Shown here: positions 1-8,291 of the stretch, in pieces | Position numbering within the stretch: position 1 is the stretch's first letter | Layout of the letters: every line of letters begins with the position of its first letter | Assembly (NCBI RefSeq): GCF_001431645.1 | Contig: NZ_LLXU01000049.1 | Span: 1 to 51,997, forward strand | Direction: 5' to 3' | DNA length: 51,997 nt | From: Stenotrophomonas panacihumi | GTDB taxonomy: Bacteria > Pseudomonadota > Gammaproteobacteria > Xanthomonadales > Xanthomonadaceae | Notes under the pieces: model-generated | Seen by the model: only the letters and a program-made list of their open reading frames with translations | Databases searched by the model: none | Told to the model about the DNA's origin: nothing | Made by a program: the position numbers and the translations under genes

Positions 1-1
1 G

Positions 2-595
2 CTGTACCTGCTCGGCAGCGTGGTGTGGTCGGTGCTGCACGTGGCTGGCATGGTGGCGGTGCGCAAGGCGGTCTATGCCCTGTTGGGCGACCACTACGAC
101 TTCGGCGACATCTGGGTGCGCTGGGGCTACGAATACCTCAAGGACGTGCGCACCTTCGCGCTGCTGGTCATCACCAGCCACGCCGCGGCCTGGTTCGGCC
201 GCCGGTTGCAGGGCGAGGCGCGTCTGTTCGACCTGCCCGACGAAGGCCCGCCGCTGGAGCCGGTCGAACGCCCCGAGCGCTTCCTGGTGCGCAAGCTGGG
301 CCGCGATTTCCTCGTCGCCGCCGCCGACATCGAATGGCTGCAGGCCGCCGGCAACTACGTCAACCTGCACCTGCGCGGGCACGACTACCCGCTGCGCAGC
401 ACCCTGGCCGGCATCGAGGCGCGGCTGGATCCGGCGGTGTTCGTGCGCGTGCACCGCAGCTACCTGGTCAACCTGGGCCGGGTGGTGTCCATCGAACCGC
501 AGGACAGTGGCGACGCCAGCGTGCACATGGACGACGGCAGCGTGCTGCCGTGCAGCCGCCGCTACCTGCCGGCGCTGCGCGACGCGGCGGCCTGA
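2..595 (+). CDS. Membrane-anchored LytTR-family transcriptional regulator (5' truncated)
   Basis: The reading frame is open from the first bases of the window, so the true start lies upstream; an internal GTG sits at 20. The visible protein has about 197 residues. The first ~65 are hydrophobic and end in a segment that looks membrane-spanning (LLVITSHAAAWFG). The last ~100 form a LytTR DNA-binding domain with the hallmark EWLQAAGNYVNLH and VHRSYLVNL stretches. There is no receiver domain in the visible part, so this is the membrane-bound LytTR type rather than a classical response regulator. LytTR domains bind imperfect direct repeats upstream of target genes. An intrinsic terminator follows directly. 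Family assignment is firm; target and signal are unknown. Confidence 0.88.
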   Translation: MYLLGSVVWSVLHVAGMVAVRKAVYALLGDHYDFGDIWVRWGYEYLKDVRTFALLVITSHAAAWFGRRLQGEARLFDLPDEGPPLEPVERPERFLVRKLGRDFLVAAADIEWLQAAGNYVNLHLRGHDYPLRSTLAGIEARLDPAVFVRVHRSYLVNLGRVVSIEPQDSGDASVHMDDGSVLPCSRRYLPALRDAAA

Positions 596-605
596 CCCCG
601 CGCAT

Positions 606-644
606 CGCCGCCACGGCGCCGCCGGGCGCCGCGCGGCGGTTTTT
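606..644 (+). terminator. Intrinsic terminator after the LytTR gene
   Basis: CGCCGC (606-611) pairs with GCGGCG (633-638), and a smaller GGCGCC/GGCGCC hairpin is nested inside. A run of five T (640-644) follows almost immediately. It lies 10 bp after the LytTR stop and separates that gene from the permease. Confidence 0.7.
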
Positions 645-716
645 CCCGCACTGCGGCTAGGCGCGGCGCGCGGCCAGCGCGTATCTTGTCGCGTTCACCG
701 CCAACCTTCGCCACCC

Positions 717-2081
717 ATGACCCAGCCCGCCGCGCCCGCCGAACGCCTCAGCCACGCCCTCAAGCCGCGCCAGCTGATCATGATGGGGCTGGGCAGTGCG
801 ATCGGCGCCGGCCTGTTCCTCGGCTCCGGCGTCGGCGTGCAGGCCGCCGGTCCCGCGGTGCTGGTCTCCTACCTGGTCGCTGGCGCGCTGGTGATCATCG
901 TGATGAACGCCCTGGGCGAGATGGCCGCTGCCAAGCCGACCAGTGGCGCGTTCTCCGTGTACGCCGCCGATGCCATGGGTGAAACCGCCGGCGCCACCGT
1001 CGGCTGGTTGTGGTGGGTGCAGCTGGTCATCGTGATCGCCGCCGAGGCGGTGGGCGCGGCCGGATTGCTCTCCACGGTATGGCCCGCGGTGCCGGTGCCC
1101 GCGCTGGCGGTGGCCTTCATGGTCGCCTTCACCGCGATCAACCTGCTGGGCGTGCGCAACTTCGGCGAGTTCGAATTCTGGTTCGCCATCCTCAAGGTGG
1201 TGGCGATCCTGGCCTTCATCGCCATCGGCATCGCGCTGCTGGCCGGGTGGCTGCCGCATGCGCCCTCGCCGGGGCTGTCGAACTTCACCGCCAATGGCGG
1301 CTTCGCGCCGCGCGGGCTGGCCGGCATCGGCGCGGCGTTGCTGGTCGTGGTGTTCGCGTTCGGCGGCACCGAGATCGTGGCGGTGGCCGCGGCCGAAACC
1401 GCCGACCCGGAGCGCAGCATCGCGCGGGCGATCCGCACCGTGGCCTGGCGCATCCTGGTGTTCTACATCGGCTCGCTGAGCGTGATCATCGCGGTGGTGC
1501 CGTGGACGAGCGAGGCGCTGAAGTCGCCGTTCGCCGCCGTGCTGCAGGCCGCGGCGATCCCCGGCGCGGCCACGGCGATCACCCTGATCGCGGTGGTGGC
1601 GCTGCTGTCGGCGCTCAATGCCAACCTCTACGGCGCCTCGCGGATGATCTACTCGCTGGCCCAGCGCCAGGAGGCCCCGCGCTGGCTGGCGCGCACCAGC
1701 GCGCGCAAGGTGCCGGTGGCCGCGGTGCTGGCGAGCGTGGCGTTCGGCTTCGTCGCCGCGGTGCTGGAGTTGCTGTACCCGAACCGCGTGCTGCCGATGC
1801 TGCTGAACATCGTCGGCGCCACCTGCCTGCTGGTGTGGACGATCTCGCTGCTGGCCCAGCTGATCCTGCGCGCGCGCGCCGATCGCGCCGCCACGCCGCT
1901 GCCGTTCCGCATGCGCGGTTATCCGTGGCTGACGGTGCTGGCGCTGGCGATCCTGGCGCTGATCTTCGTGCTGCTCATCGCCACGCCGGATACGCGCGCG
2001 CAGTTCGTCTCGATGGCGCTGCTGACCGCGGCGATTGCGGTGATCAGCGAGATCGCGCGGCGGGTGCGGCGTCGCGGCTGA
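717..2081 (+). CDS. APC-superfamily amino acid permease
   Basis: A 454-residue integral membrane protein with about 12 hydrophobic segments. Starting at ATG 717 removes an unlikely N-terminal extension of the longer open frame. The TM1 motif GSAIGAGLFLGSG (residues ~26-38) is the unwound substrate-binding helix typical of the amino acid transporter (AAT/CycA/ProY-like) branch. A conserved FAFGGTEIVAVAAAET stretch in the middle (TM6 region) supports proton-coupled uptake of an amino acid across the inner membrane. The substrate cannot be read from sequence alone. It stands alone, with a terminator upstream and a convergent TPR gene 8 bp downstream. Confidence 0.9.
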   Translation: MTQPAAPAERLSHALKPRQLIMMGLGSAIGAGLFLGSGVGVQAAGPAVLVSYLVAGALVIIVMNALGEMAAAKPTSGAFSVYAADAMGETAGATVGWLWWVQLVIVIAAEAVGAAGLLSTVWPAVPVPALAVAFMVAFTAINLLGVRNFGEFEFWFAILKVVAILAFIAIGIALLAGWLPHAPSPGLSNFTANGGFAPRGLAGIGAALLVVVFAFGGTEIVAVAAAETADPERSIARAIRTVAWRILVFYIGSLSVIIAVVPWTSEALKSPFAAVLQAAAIPGAATAITLIAVVALLSALNANLYGASRMIYSLAQRQEAPRWLARTSARKVPVAAVLASVAFGFVAAVLELLYPNRVLPMLLNIVGATCLLVWTISLLAQLILRARADRAATPLPFRMRGYPWLTVLALAILALIFVLLIATPDTRAQFVSMALLTAAIAVISEIARRVRRRG

Positions 2082-2089
2082 AGCAGCGC

Positions 2090-2806
2090 CTACGGGGCCG
2101 CGTGCTGCTTGATGTATTCGAGCTCGTTGAGCGCGGTCTTGTTGCCCGGGTCCAGCGCCAGCGAGTGCTCGTAAGCGGCGCGGGCGCCGGCCCAGTCACG
2201 CTTCTCGATCAGCGCATAGCCAATGCCGCGCCACGTGAGCGGCACCACGTAGGCGGCCTCCGGCGCGGCCTCGGCCAAGGCCAGCACCTGGCGATATTGC
2301 TGCTCGGCCTCGTCATTGCGACCCATGAGGTTCAGCGCCAGGCCCCGCTCGTTGGGCGCGTCCGGATAGTACGGCGCCAATGCCGCGGCCTTCTCCAGGT
2401 AGGGCAAGGCCTCGGCGAACGCGCGCTGTTCCACCAGCGCGTAGCCGGTGTAGTAGTAGGCGTGGGTGCAGGCCATGTCCAGCCACTCCAGTGGCGCGCC
2501 ATCGGTGTTTCCCGCCGCATAGCGGTTGTATTGCGCGGCCGTGGATACGCTGACGAAACGCAGGTTGGGACGCGCCTGCTGCGCGTCGCAGTACGCCACT
2601 GCCGGCGCCAGCGTGGCGATGGCGGCCTGCGGTTCGCCGCCTGACATCTGCCGGATCGCGGTGGTGACGGTTTCGCGGTATTGCTGCCCGATCGCGGGCG
2701 CATCCCGCGGCGCGTCCAGGTGGGTCTTGACGAGTTGCTGCGCCGCCGCGGGCGTCGCGACGACGAGCGCCAGCACGAGACTGCTGGCAAGGCAATTCCT
2801 GCGCAT
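2090..2806 (-). CDS. Periplasmic tetratricopeptide-repeat protein
   Basis: The protein has 238 residues. It opens with a signal peptide of about 22 residues (LASSLVLALVVATPAAA). The C-terminal half carries at least two TPR-like helical pairs (ALVEQRAFAEALPYLEKAAAL and GYALIEKRDWAGARAAYEHSL). The start at 2806 is preceded by a GGGGGA ribosome-binding stretch. TPR domains mediate protein-protein contacts; the partner is unknown. The gene lies downstream of the esterase lipoprotein on the same strand, with 71 bp between them, so co-transcription is possible. No enzymatic motif is visible. Confidence 0.8.
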   Translation of the reverse strand: MRRNCLASSLVLALVVATPAAAQQLVKTHLDAPRDAPAIGQQYRETVTTAIRQMSGGEPQAAIATLAPAVAYCDAQQARPNLRFVSVSTAAQYNRYAAGNTDGAPLEWLDMACTHAYYYTGYALVEQRAFAEALPYLEKAAALAPYYPDAPNERGLALNLMGRNDEAEQQYRQVLALAEAAPEAAYVVPLTWRGIGYALIEKRDWAGARAAYEHSLALDPGNKTALNELEYIKQHAAP

Positions 2807-2869
2807 GCTTCCCCCGGTTCCCTGGCTTGGTGCCGGAAGCAGCGTCGGCCAAGCACGCGTGCCGGTCAA

Positions 2870-2886
2870 GCGGGGCTTCACCCCGC
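2870..2886 (-). other. Hairpin with the esterase stop codon in its loop
   Basis: GCGGGG (2870-2875) and CCCCGC (2881-2886) are perfect complements around a 5-nt loop. The loop contains the TGA stop (2878-2880) of the upstream esterase gene. No T-tract follows, so it is not a standard intrinsic terminator. Confidence 0.5.
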
Positions 2887-3687
2887 TGGCGCGCCCTTCA
2901 ACCGCTGGGCGAACATCCATTCCCACATCCGCGCATCGGCGTAGGTGGCGTCCCAGGCATTGTGGTTGCCGTCCGGGTACTCGCTGTAACGCATGTTGGC
3001 GCCGGCCAGCCGCGCGGCCTTGTAGAGGCGGCGGTCGTCGGCCGGCGGCACCAGGTCGTCCTGGGCGCCATGGAACATCCATACCGGCACCTGCCGCAGG
3101 CGGTGGGCGACCGCCGCGTAGCGGTCGCGCACGCCGGCCACTTCGCTGACGTACAACTGGTCCTCGTCGGCCCGCGCCGAATGCAGCGCCCCGCAGATCG
3201 GCACCAGCGCGGCGAAACGCTGCGGCACCATCAGCGCGATCTCCCAGGTGCCGTAGCCGCCCATCGACATGCCGGTGAGATAAGTGCGTGCCGGGTCGGC
3301 GCCGAATTCCGTCGAGGCCGCGTCCAGCGTGGCCAGCGCCATGCGGGCATTGACGCCCATCCACTGCTCGTCTTCCGGCACCTGCGGCAGCACCACCAGC
3401 GCGGGGAACTGCGTGGCGTGCTCGCGCAGGTACGGGCCGAGGCCCGATTCGGTCTGGCTGTGGCCGTCGTCGCCGCGTTCGCCCGAGCCGTGCAGGAACA
3501 GCACGATCGGCAGCGGGCCTTCCTGTTGCTGGCGGGCGAGCGGCACGAACACCTGGTAGCGGTAAGTGCGGCCTTCCAGTTCCAGTTCGCGGTGGACGAA
3601 ATGCCCGCGCGGCGGGGCGGGCGGGGTGGAGGCGCAGGCGGCGAGCATCGACACTCCGAGGGCTAGGAGGAATTGGCGGCGGCGCAT
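2878..3687 (-). CDS. Alpha/beta-hydrolase lipoprotein (PHB depolymerase/esterase-like)
   Basis: A 269-residue lipoprotein. The N-terminus is a lipoprotein signal with lipobox LAAC (Cys18). The fold is an alpha/beta-hydrolase with an oxyanion segment LFLHGSGERGD (~64-73), the nucleophile elbow GMSMGG (Ser141), an acid in HGAQDD (Asp210/211) and the likely catalytic His242 in GNHNAW. This pattern is shared by secreted polyhydroxybutyrate-depolymerase-like and phospholipase/carboxylesterase-like proteins. It should be membrane-anchored facing the periplasm or exported. Substrate unknown. The TPR protein lies just downstream on the same strand. Confidence 0.85.
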   Translation of the reverse strand: MRRRQFLLALGVSMLAACASTPPAPPRGHFVHRELELEGRTYRYQVFVPLARQQQEGPLPIVLFLHGSGERGDDGHSQTESGLGPYLREHATQFPALVVLPQVPEDEQWMGVNARMALATLDAASTEFGADPARTYLTGMSMGGYGTWEIALMVPQRFAALVPICGALHSARADEDQLYVSEVAGVRDRYAAVAHRLRQVPVWMFHGAQDDLVPPADDRRLYKAARLAGANMRYSEYPDGNHNAWDATYADARMWEWMFAQRLKGAPAG

Positions 3688-3792
3688 GCGTGGTTCCGGT
3701 AATGCGAGGGTCGAGTATCGCCGCCTCGGCCGTGCAGGAGGTGTCTGCGCGACGGCGCGTTCGGGCAGCGTTCGGCTTGGCGGACGGGCATG

Positions 3793-4221
3793 TCAGCCGC
3801 CGGCTACCTGCCGCCACACATGGCCCAGCGTGGCCTCATGCAGCAACACGCAGGCCCAGAAGGCGAACTGGTAAGCCAGCTTGCGGTTCTTATGCCGCAG
3901 CGCGCGCTGGGCCAGCAACGCACCGGGCCAGCCGCCGGCCAGCTCCAGCAGGTGCAAGGCCAGTTCGGGCGTGCGTCGTGCCTCGAGGCGGGCGGCGTGC
4001 TTGTCGCGTGCGTATACCGCGAAGGCGATCACCGAGAGCGCGGCGAAGACCCCGCACAGCCAGCCCGGCAGCGCGCCGGCAGACACCATCAGCCACAGCA
4101 GGCCGGCATGCGCGCCGACCAGGGCCAGCGCGGCGAGGTCGCCGGCACGACGCAGCCGCGACGGACCACGGGCGGGGAGGGGCTTGCGCGCCTTCGCGCG
4201 CGGGGCGGCCTTGCGGCTCAA
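3793..4221 (-). CDS. DUF1294 small membrane protein
   Basis: This is a 142-residue protein with hydrophobic segments (LALVGAHAGLLWLMVSAG, WLCGVFAALSVIAFAVY) and the DUF1294 core YARDKHAAR...HLLELAGGWPGALLAQRALRHKNRK. I choose the TTG at 4221 because it overlaps the mgtE stop (TTGA), implying translational coupling; longer starts would run through mgtE in the wrong frame. DUF1294 proteins are often fused to cold-shock domains, but no such domain is present here, only a basic N-terminus. Function unknown; probably inner membrane. Confidence 0.75.
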   Translation of the reverse strand: MSRKAAPRAKARKPLPARGPSRLRRAGDLAALALVGAHAGLLWLMVSAGALPGWLCGVFAALSVIAFAVYARDKHAARLEARRTPELALHLLELAGGWPGALLAQRALRHKNRKLAYQFAFWACVLLHEATLGHVWRQVAGG

Positions 4222-5579
4222 TGCAGCAGGATGAGCGTGGCCAGGCCGAGGAAGCTCAAGAAGCCCATCACGTCGGTCAGGGTGGTGAGGATCACGCCGC
4301 CCGCCAGCGCCGGGTCGAAGCCCAGCCGCTTGAGCGTCACCGGCACCAGCACGCCGCCGAGCGCAGCGGTGCACAGGTTGATGGTCAGCGCGGTGCCGAT
4401 CACCAGCGAGAGCATCGGCTGCTTGAACCACGCCAGCACGATCAACCCCAGGCCCACGCCCAGGCAGATGCCGTTGATCAGCGCGACCATCAACTCCTTC
4501 TTCAGCAGCGTCATCACGTTGGAGGCGCCGATCTGCCCCAGCGCCAGGCCGCGCACCATCAGCGCCAGCACCTGGGTGCCGGCATTGCCGCCCATGCCGG
4601 CAACGATCGGCATCAGCGCGGCCAGCGCAACCAGCTGGGCGATGGTACCTTCGAACTCGCTCACCACGCTGGAGGCGATGAACGCCGTGCCCAGGTTCAC
4701 CGACAGCCAGATCAGCCGGCGGCGGAACGCGCGCCGCGCCGGGCTGAACATGTCCTCGTCCTCGTCCAGACCGGCCGCGCTCATGGCCTGGTGCTCGGCG
4801 CGCTCGCGGATGATGTCCACCACGTCGTCGATGGTGATGCGGCCGAGCAGGATGTTGTTGTCGTCCACCACCGGGGCGGAGATCCAGTCATGGTCGGAGA
4901 ACTGGCGCGCCACTTCCTGCGCGCTCTCGCCCACGTCGATGGCTGGTTGTTCGTCGTCGATCAGCCGGTTGACCGGCGTGCTGTCCTCGTGGGTCACCAG
5001 CGCGGCCAGCGGCACGCGGCCCAGGTACTGGTGGCGGCGGCTGACCACGAACAGGTGGTCGGTGTGGTCGGGCAGCTCGCCGCGCAGGCGCAGGTAGCGC
5101 AGCACGACATCGACGTTCACGTCGGCGCGCACGGTGACCACGTCCGGGTTCATCAGGCGGCCGGCGGTGTCCTCCGGGTAGGAGAGCACCTGCTCCAGCC
5201 GCTCGCGATTCTCGCGGTCCATCGACTTGAGCACTTCGTCGATGACGGTATCGGGCAGGTCCTCGACCAGGTTGGCGAGGTCGTCGATGTCCAGGTCTTC
5301 GACGGCCGCGACGATCTCGTCGGTGTCCATGTCCGCCAGCAGGCTTTCACGCACCTCCTCGCCGACGTGCAGCAGCACCTCGCCGTCGTCCTCGGCATCG
5401 ACCAGCCCCCACACCACTTCGCGCTTGCCCGGCGGCAGCGATTCGAGCAGGTTGCCGATTTCCGCCGGCGCCAGCGTGTTGACCAGGCGGCGCACCGGCC
5501 CCAGGCGGCCGCTGTCCAGTGCATCGGAGAGCAGGCGCAGCGCGCGCGCGGTCTTGTCGTGGCGAATGGCTTCGGCCAT
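4218..5579 (-). CDS. mgtE: Magnesium transporter MgtE
   Basis: The protein has 453 residues, the full length of the family. An N-terminal acidic helical domain with repeated DxDxI/LPD motifs (roughly 30-130) is followed by a pair of CBS domains (~135-260). The C-terminal third is the membrane channel with the signature LMPIVAGMGGNAGTQ, which lines the Mg2+ pore. MgtE is a homodimeric Mg2+ channel gated by Mg2+ binding to its cytosolic N and CBS domains. It lies 107 bp downstream of EI (ptsI) on the same strand and overlaps the DUF1294 gene. Genomic linkage of mgtE to this regulatory PTS is a remembered Xanthomonad arrangement. Confidence 0.95.
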   Translation of the reverse strand: MAEAIRHDKTARALRLLSDALDSGRLGPVRRLVNTLAPAEIGNLLESLPPGKREVVWGLVDAEDDGEVLLHVGEEVRESLLADMDTDEIVAAVEDLDIDDLANLVEDLPDTVIDEVLKSMDRENRERLEQVLSYPEDTAGRLMNPDVVTVRADVNVDVVLRYLRLRGELPDHTDHLFVVSRRHQYLGRVPLAALVTHEDSTPVNRLIDDEQPAIDVGESAQEVARQFSDHDWISAPVVDDNNILLGRITIDDVVDIIRERAEHQAMSAAGLDEDEDMFSPARRAFRRRLIWLSVNLGTAFIASSVVSEFEGTIAQLVALAALMPIVAGMGGNAGTQVLALMVRGLALGQIGASNVMTLLKKELMVALINGICLGVGLGLIVLAWFKQPMLSLVIGTALTINLCTAALGGVLVPVTLKRLGFDPALAGGVILTTLTDVMGFLSFLGLATLILLH

Positions 5580-5686
5580 GCACTGCTCCTGGCGGCGGGC
5601 GGGGAAGCGCAGCGCGTCGCGCTACGTAGGCGGGGCATTATCGCCCGTGCACGCCGTCGATCACAGCCCGGCGTGCGGGAACACGC

Positions 5687-7471
5687 TCAGGCGTCGGCCT
5701 CGGCGGCGCTGGCCAGCCACTTCTCGATGCCCTTGCGGTCGCGCGCGCGCAGCAGGCGGCTGGAAGACATCGTGAGCGCGCCGAGGTGGCTGGCGCGTAT
5801 CGCGCGGCGGACTTCCAGCAACGTGGCCGGGTGCAGGCTCAGTTCGGTCAGGCCCAGCGAGAGCAGCATCGGCACGAAGCGCGGATCGCCGGCGATCTCG
5901 CCGCACACGGCCACCGGCGTGTCATGCGCCTGTGCGGTGGCGATGACATGCCGCAGTAGCCGCAGCACCGCCGGATGCAGCGGCGAGTACAGCTCGCCCA
6001 GCGCCTCGTGGTTGCGGTCGGCGGCGAGCAGGTACTGGACGAGATCATTGGTGCCGATGGACAGGAAGTCGACATCGTCGATGAAGGCTTCCAGCCCGAT
6101 GGCCGCGGCCGGCACTTCGATCATCGCGCCCAGCGGCACGTCCTCGGCGATGGCGTGGCCCTCGGCGCGCAGCCGCGTGGCCAGCCGCTTGAGCTGGCGG
6201 CGCAGCAGCACGATCTCCTCGCGGCAGCTGACCATTGGCACCAGCACGCGTACCGGGCCATAGCCGGAGGCGCGCAGGATCGCCCGCAGCTGCGCGTCGG
6301 CCACTTCCGGCCGCGCCAGCGACAGGCGCACGCCGCGCAGTCCCAGGGCCGGGTTGTCCTCGTCGCCGAGCACCAGACCCGTGCGGTCGGCCTTGTCCGC
6401 GCCCAGGTCGAGCGTGCGGATGGTCACCGGCCGCCCGCTCATGCCCAGCACGGTGTCGCGGTAGACCTGGAACTGCTCTTCTTCCGAAGGCAGCTCGTTG
6501 CGCTGCAGGAACAGGAATTCGGTGCGGTACAGGCCCAGGCCGGCCGCGCCGAGCGCATGCGCCTGGGCGACGTCGTCGGCCGATTCTGCATTGGCCAGCA
6601 GGGTGATGTCGTGGCCGTCGCGGGTGCGGCTGGGCTTGCCGCGCAGGCGGCCGAGCTCGCGCTGCTCGCGCGCCAGCGCGCGCAGGCGCTCGTGGTAGCC
6701 GCGCAGGTCGGCGGCGGTGGGCTCGACGATGATCTCGCCGCTGCTGCCGTCCACGATCAACGCATCGCCGTCGTTGATCCGGTGCAGCGCCTCGGCGGTA
6801 CCGACGACCAGCGGCAGGTGCAGGCTGCGGGCGAGGATGGCGCTGTGCGAGAGCGCGCTGCCCGCCACGCTGACGATGCCGACCACGCCCTGCGACTGCA
6901 GCTGCGCCAGTTCGGAGGGCGCGACGTTGTCGCACACCAGGATCTCGCCGGCGACACCGGCCACGTCCAGCGTGCGCTTCTGCAGGAACGCGTGGATGCG
7001 GCCGATCACATGGTCCAGGTCGTCCATGCGGCTCTTGAGGTAGGCGTCCTCCATGCCGTCGAACACCGCGGCCAGTCGGTCGCGCTGCAGGCGCAGCGCG
7101 TAGTCGGCGCTGTAGCGGCCGTTGCGGATCAGTTCGTCCACGCCGAACAGCAGCTCGGGGTCGTCGAGCAGCAACGCGTGCAGGTCGAGGAATTCGCCGA
7201 CCTCGCGCACCATCGCGCCCTGCAGGCGCGTGCGCAGTGCATGCATTTCATCGCGCGCGGCATCCACCGCGCGGTGCAGGCGTTCGAGTTCCTGTTCGAC
7301 CGCGTGGGCGGCCACGCGCTGCTCGGCCACTTCCAGCACGTGCGGCAGGCGCAGGCGCGCACGGCCCAGCGCGATGCCGCGCGAGGCGCCATGGCCCTGC
7401 AGGCGAAGGCCGGTGGCCGCGCGCGGCGGCGCGGCGGATGTCCTGGCGGTGCGTCGGCCCGTGCCCCGCAC
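5687..7471 (-). CDS. ptsI: Phosphoenolpyruvate-protein phosphotransferase (enzyme I)
   Basis: A 594-residue Enzyme I that transfers phosphate from PEP to HPr. The swivelling domain has the phosphohistidine motif AGSALSHSAILARS with His209. The C-terminal PEP-binding barrel has SIGTNDLVQYLLAADRNH and active-site Cys523 in VAVCGEIAGDP. The GTG start at 7471 lies just past the ptsH stop and gives about 20 residues more than most EI proteins before the conserved GHGASRGIALG; a later start is possible but no good alternative codon is visible. Order on this strand is IIA(Man)-HPr-EI, consistent with one operon. Confidence 0.95.
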   Translation of the reverse strand: MRGTGRRTARTSAAPPRAATGLRLQGHGASRGIALGRARLRLPHVLEVAEQRVAAHAVEQELERLHRAVDAARDEMHALRTRLQGAMVREVGEFLDLHALLLDDPELLFGVDELIRNGRYSADYALRLQRDRLAAVFDGMEDAYLKSRMDDLDHVIGRIHAFLQKRTLDVAGVAGEILVCDNVAPSELAQLQSQGVVGIVSVAGSALSHSAILARSLHLPLVVGTAEALHRINDGDALIVDGSSGEIIVEPTAADLRGYHERLRALAREQRELGRLRGKPSRTRDGHDITLLANAESADDVAQAHALGAAGLGLYRTEFLFLQRNELPSEEEQFQVYRDTVLGMSGRPVTIRTLDLGADKADRTGLVLGDEDNPALGLRGVRLSLARPEVADAQLRAILRASGYGPVRVLVPMVSCREEIVLLRRQLKRLATRLRAEGHAIAEDVPLGAMIEVPAAAIGLEAFIDDVDFLSIGTNDLVQYLLAADRNHEALGELYSPLHPAVLRLLRHVIATAQAHDTPVAVCGEIAGDPRFVPMLLSLGLTELSLHPATLLEVRRAIRASHLGALTMSSSRLLRARDRKGIEKWLASAAEADA

Positions 7472-7473
7472 CG

Positions 7474-7743
7474 TCAGCTGTCCTCGTCGAAACGACGCTC
7501 GAACAGTTCGACCAGGGCCTGCAAGGCCGCGGCCTCGTCCTCGCCGTCCACGCGCACCACCACCGCCGTGCCCTGGCCGGCGGCCAGCAGCATCACGCCC
7601 ATGATGCTCTTGGCGTTCACCTCGCGCCCCTTGGCCGCCAGCGTGGCGTTGCAGCGGAACGACGACAGGACCTGCACGAGCTTGGCAGTGGCCCTGGCAT
7701 GCAGCCCGAGGCGGTTGGATACGGTGAGTTCACGTTCAAGCAT
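7474..7743 (-). CDS. ptsH: Phosphocarrier protein HPr
   Basis: An 89-residue HPr. His15 in the GLHARA motif is the EI-dependent phosphorylation site. Ser46 in NAKSIMG is the regulatory site used by HPr kinase/phosphorylase. Both are at the canonical positions, and hprK lies 1.4 kb upstream in the same gene block, so dual phosphorylation is expected. The ATG overlaps the end of the IIA(Man) gene by 8 bp. The product probably relays PEP-derived phosphate to the IIA proteins encoded here for regulation rather than to a sugar transporter. Confidence 0.96.
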   Translation of the reverse strand: MLERELTVSNRLGLHARATAKLVQVLSSFRCNATLAAKGREVNAKSIMGVMLLAAGQGTAVVVRVDGEDEAAALQALVELFERRFDEDS

Positions 7744-8128
7744 CGTCGACTATCGCTCCATTGCGGGTCCCTGCCGCCGCCGTGGCGGGCAGGTCTTGCA
7801 GTCCCTGTTCCGGATAATTCATCACCCGCAGCAGCATCGGCAGGCTCAGCGCCGACACGCGGCGCACCGGCGTGCCGAGCCGGGCCAGGCGCCCGGCCAG
7901 GTTGCTCGGGCTGGCGCCATACAGATCGGTCATCACCAGCACGCCCTCACCGCCATCGACCCGGCGCAGCGCCGCGGAAGCCTGCGGCAGCAGGACGTCC
8001 AGGTCGGCATCGAACGGGACTTCGAATGCTTCGGTCTTCAGGGGCAACTGCCGCAACAGCGTGGTTGCGACTTGAAGCAGGGAAGTGCCGATGCCGGGAT
8101 GGGTGATGAGGAGAATGCCACAGGCCAT
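7736..8128 (-). CDS. PTS mannose-type EIIA component
   Basis: A stand-alone IIA domain of the mannose/fructose/sorbose family, 130 residues. The phosphorylatable His10 sits in LLITHPGIG, and the second conserved block LVMTDLYGASPSN (~85-97) is present. It lacks IIB, IIC and IID partners in the window, so it is more likely a regulatory phosphate acceptor than part of a sugar uptake system. The C-terminus overlaps the start of ptsH. A 163-bp gap separates it from rapZ and may hold its promoter. Confidence 0.92.
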   Translation of the reverse strand: MACGILLITHPGIGTSLLQVATTLLRQLPLKTEAFEVPFDADLDVLLPQASAALRRVDGGEGVLVMTDLYGASPSNLAGRLARLGTPVRRVSALSLPMLLRVMNYPEQGLQDLPATAAAGTRNGAIVDDA

Positions 8129-8165
8129 AGCGAAACGTTAACAGGTCGGTATGACTGGACGATAG

Positions 8166-8205
8166 CGTCAAGCCGCCTTTTTTCGCGGGATTGTGTATCC
8201 ACGTG
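8166..8205 (-). promoter_or_regulatory. Possible promoter of the IIA(Man)-ptsH-ptsI operon
   Basis: On the minus strand an A-rich tract (AAAAAAGG, like an UP element) precedes TTGACG (8171-8166), a good -35 match about 40 bp upstream of the ATG. No convincing -10 hexamer lies exactly 17 bp further on, so this is tentative. Confidence 0.3.
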
Positions 8206-8262
8206 AAGACATTGGACGCGGGGGTTGTAAACGTTGCCGGCGCGCCCCACGCGAAGGCGGGC

Positions 8263-8290
8263 GGCCGGCGGCCAGCACCCGCCGCCGGCC
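8263..8290 (-). other. Strong GC hairpin just after rapZ
   Basis: GGCCGGCGGC (8263-8272) and GCCGCCGGCC (8281-8290) form a perfect 10-bp stem around the 8-nt loop CAGCACCC. It begins 1 bp after the rapZ stop. There is no T-tract, so it may be an mRNA 3'-stabilising structure or a Rho-linked end rather than an intrinsic terminator. Confidence 0.55.
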
Positions 8291-8291
8291 T

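Noticed and set aside
3690..6263. Long + strand open frame of 857 codons
   Set aside because: Antisense shadow of the DUF1294, mgtE and ptsI genes; low-complexity Arg/Gln/His composition and no family motifs.
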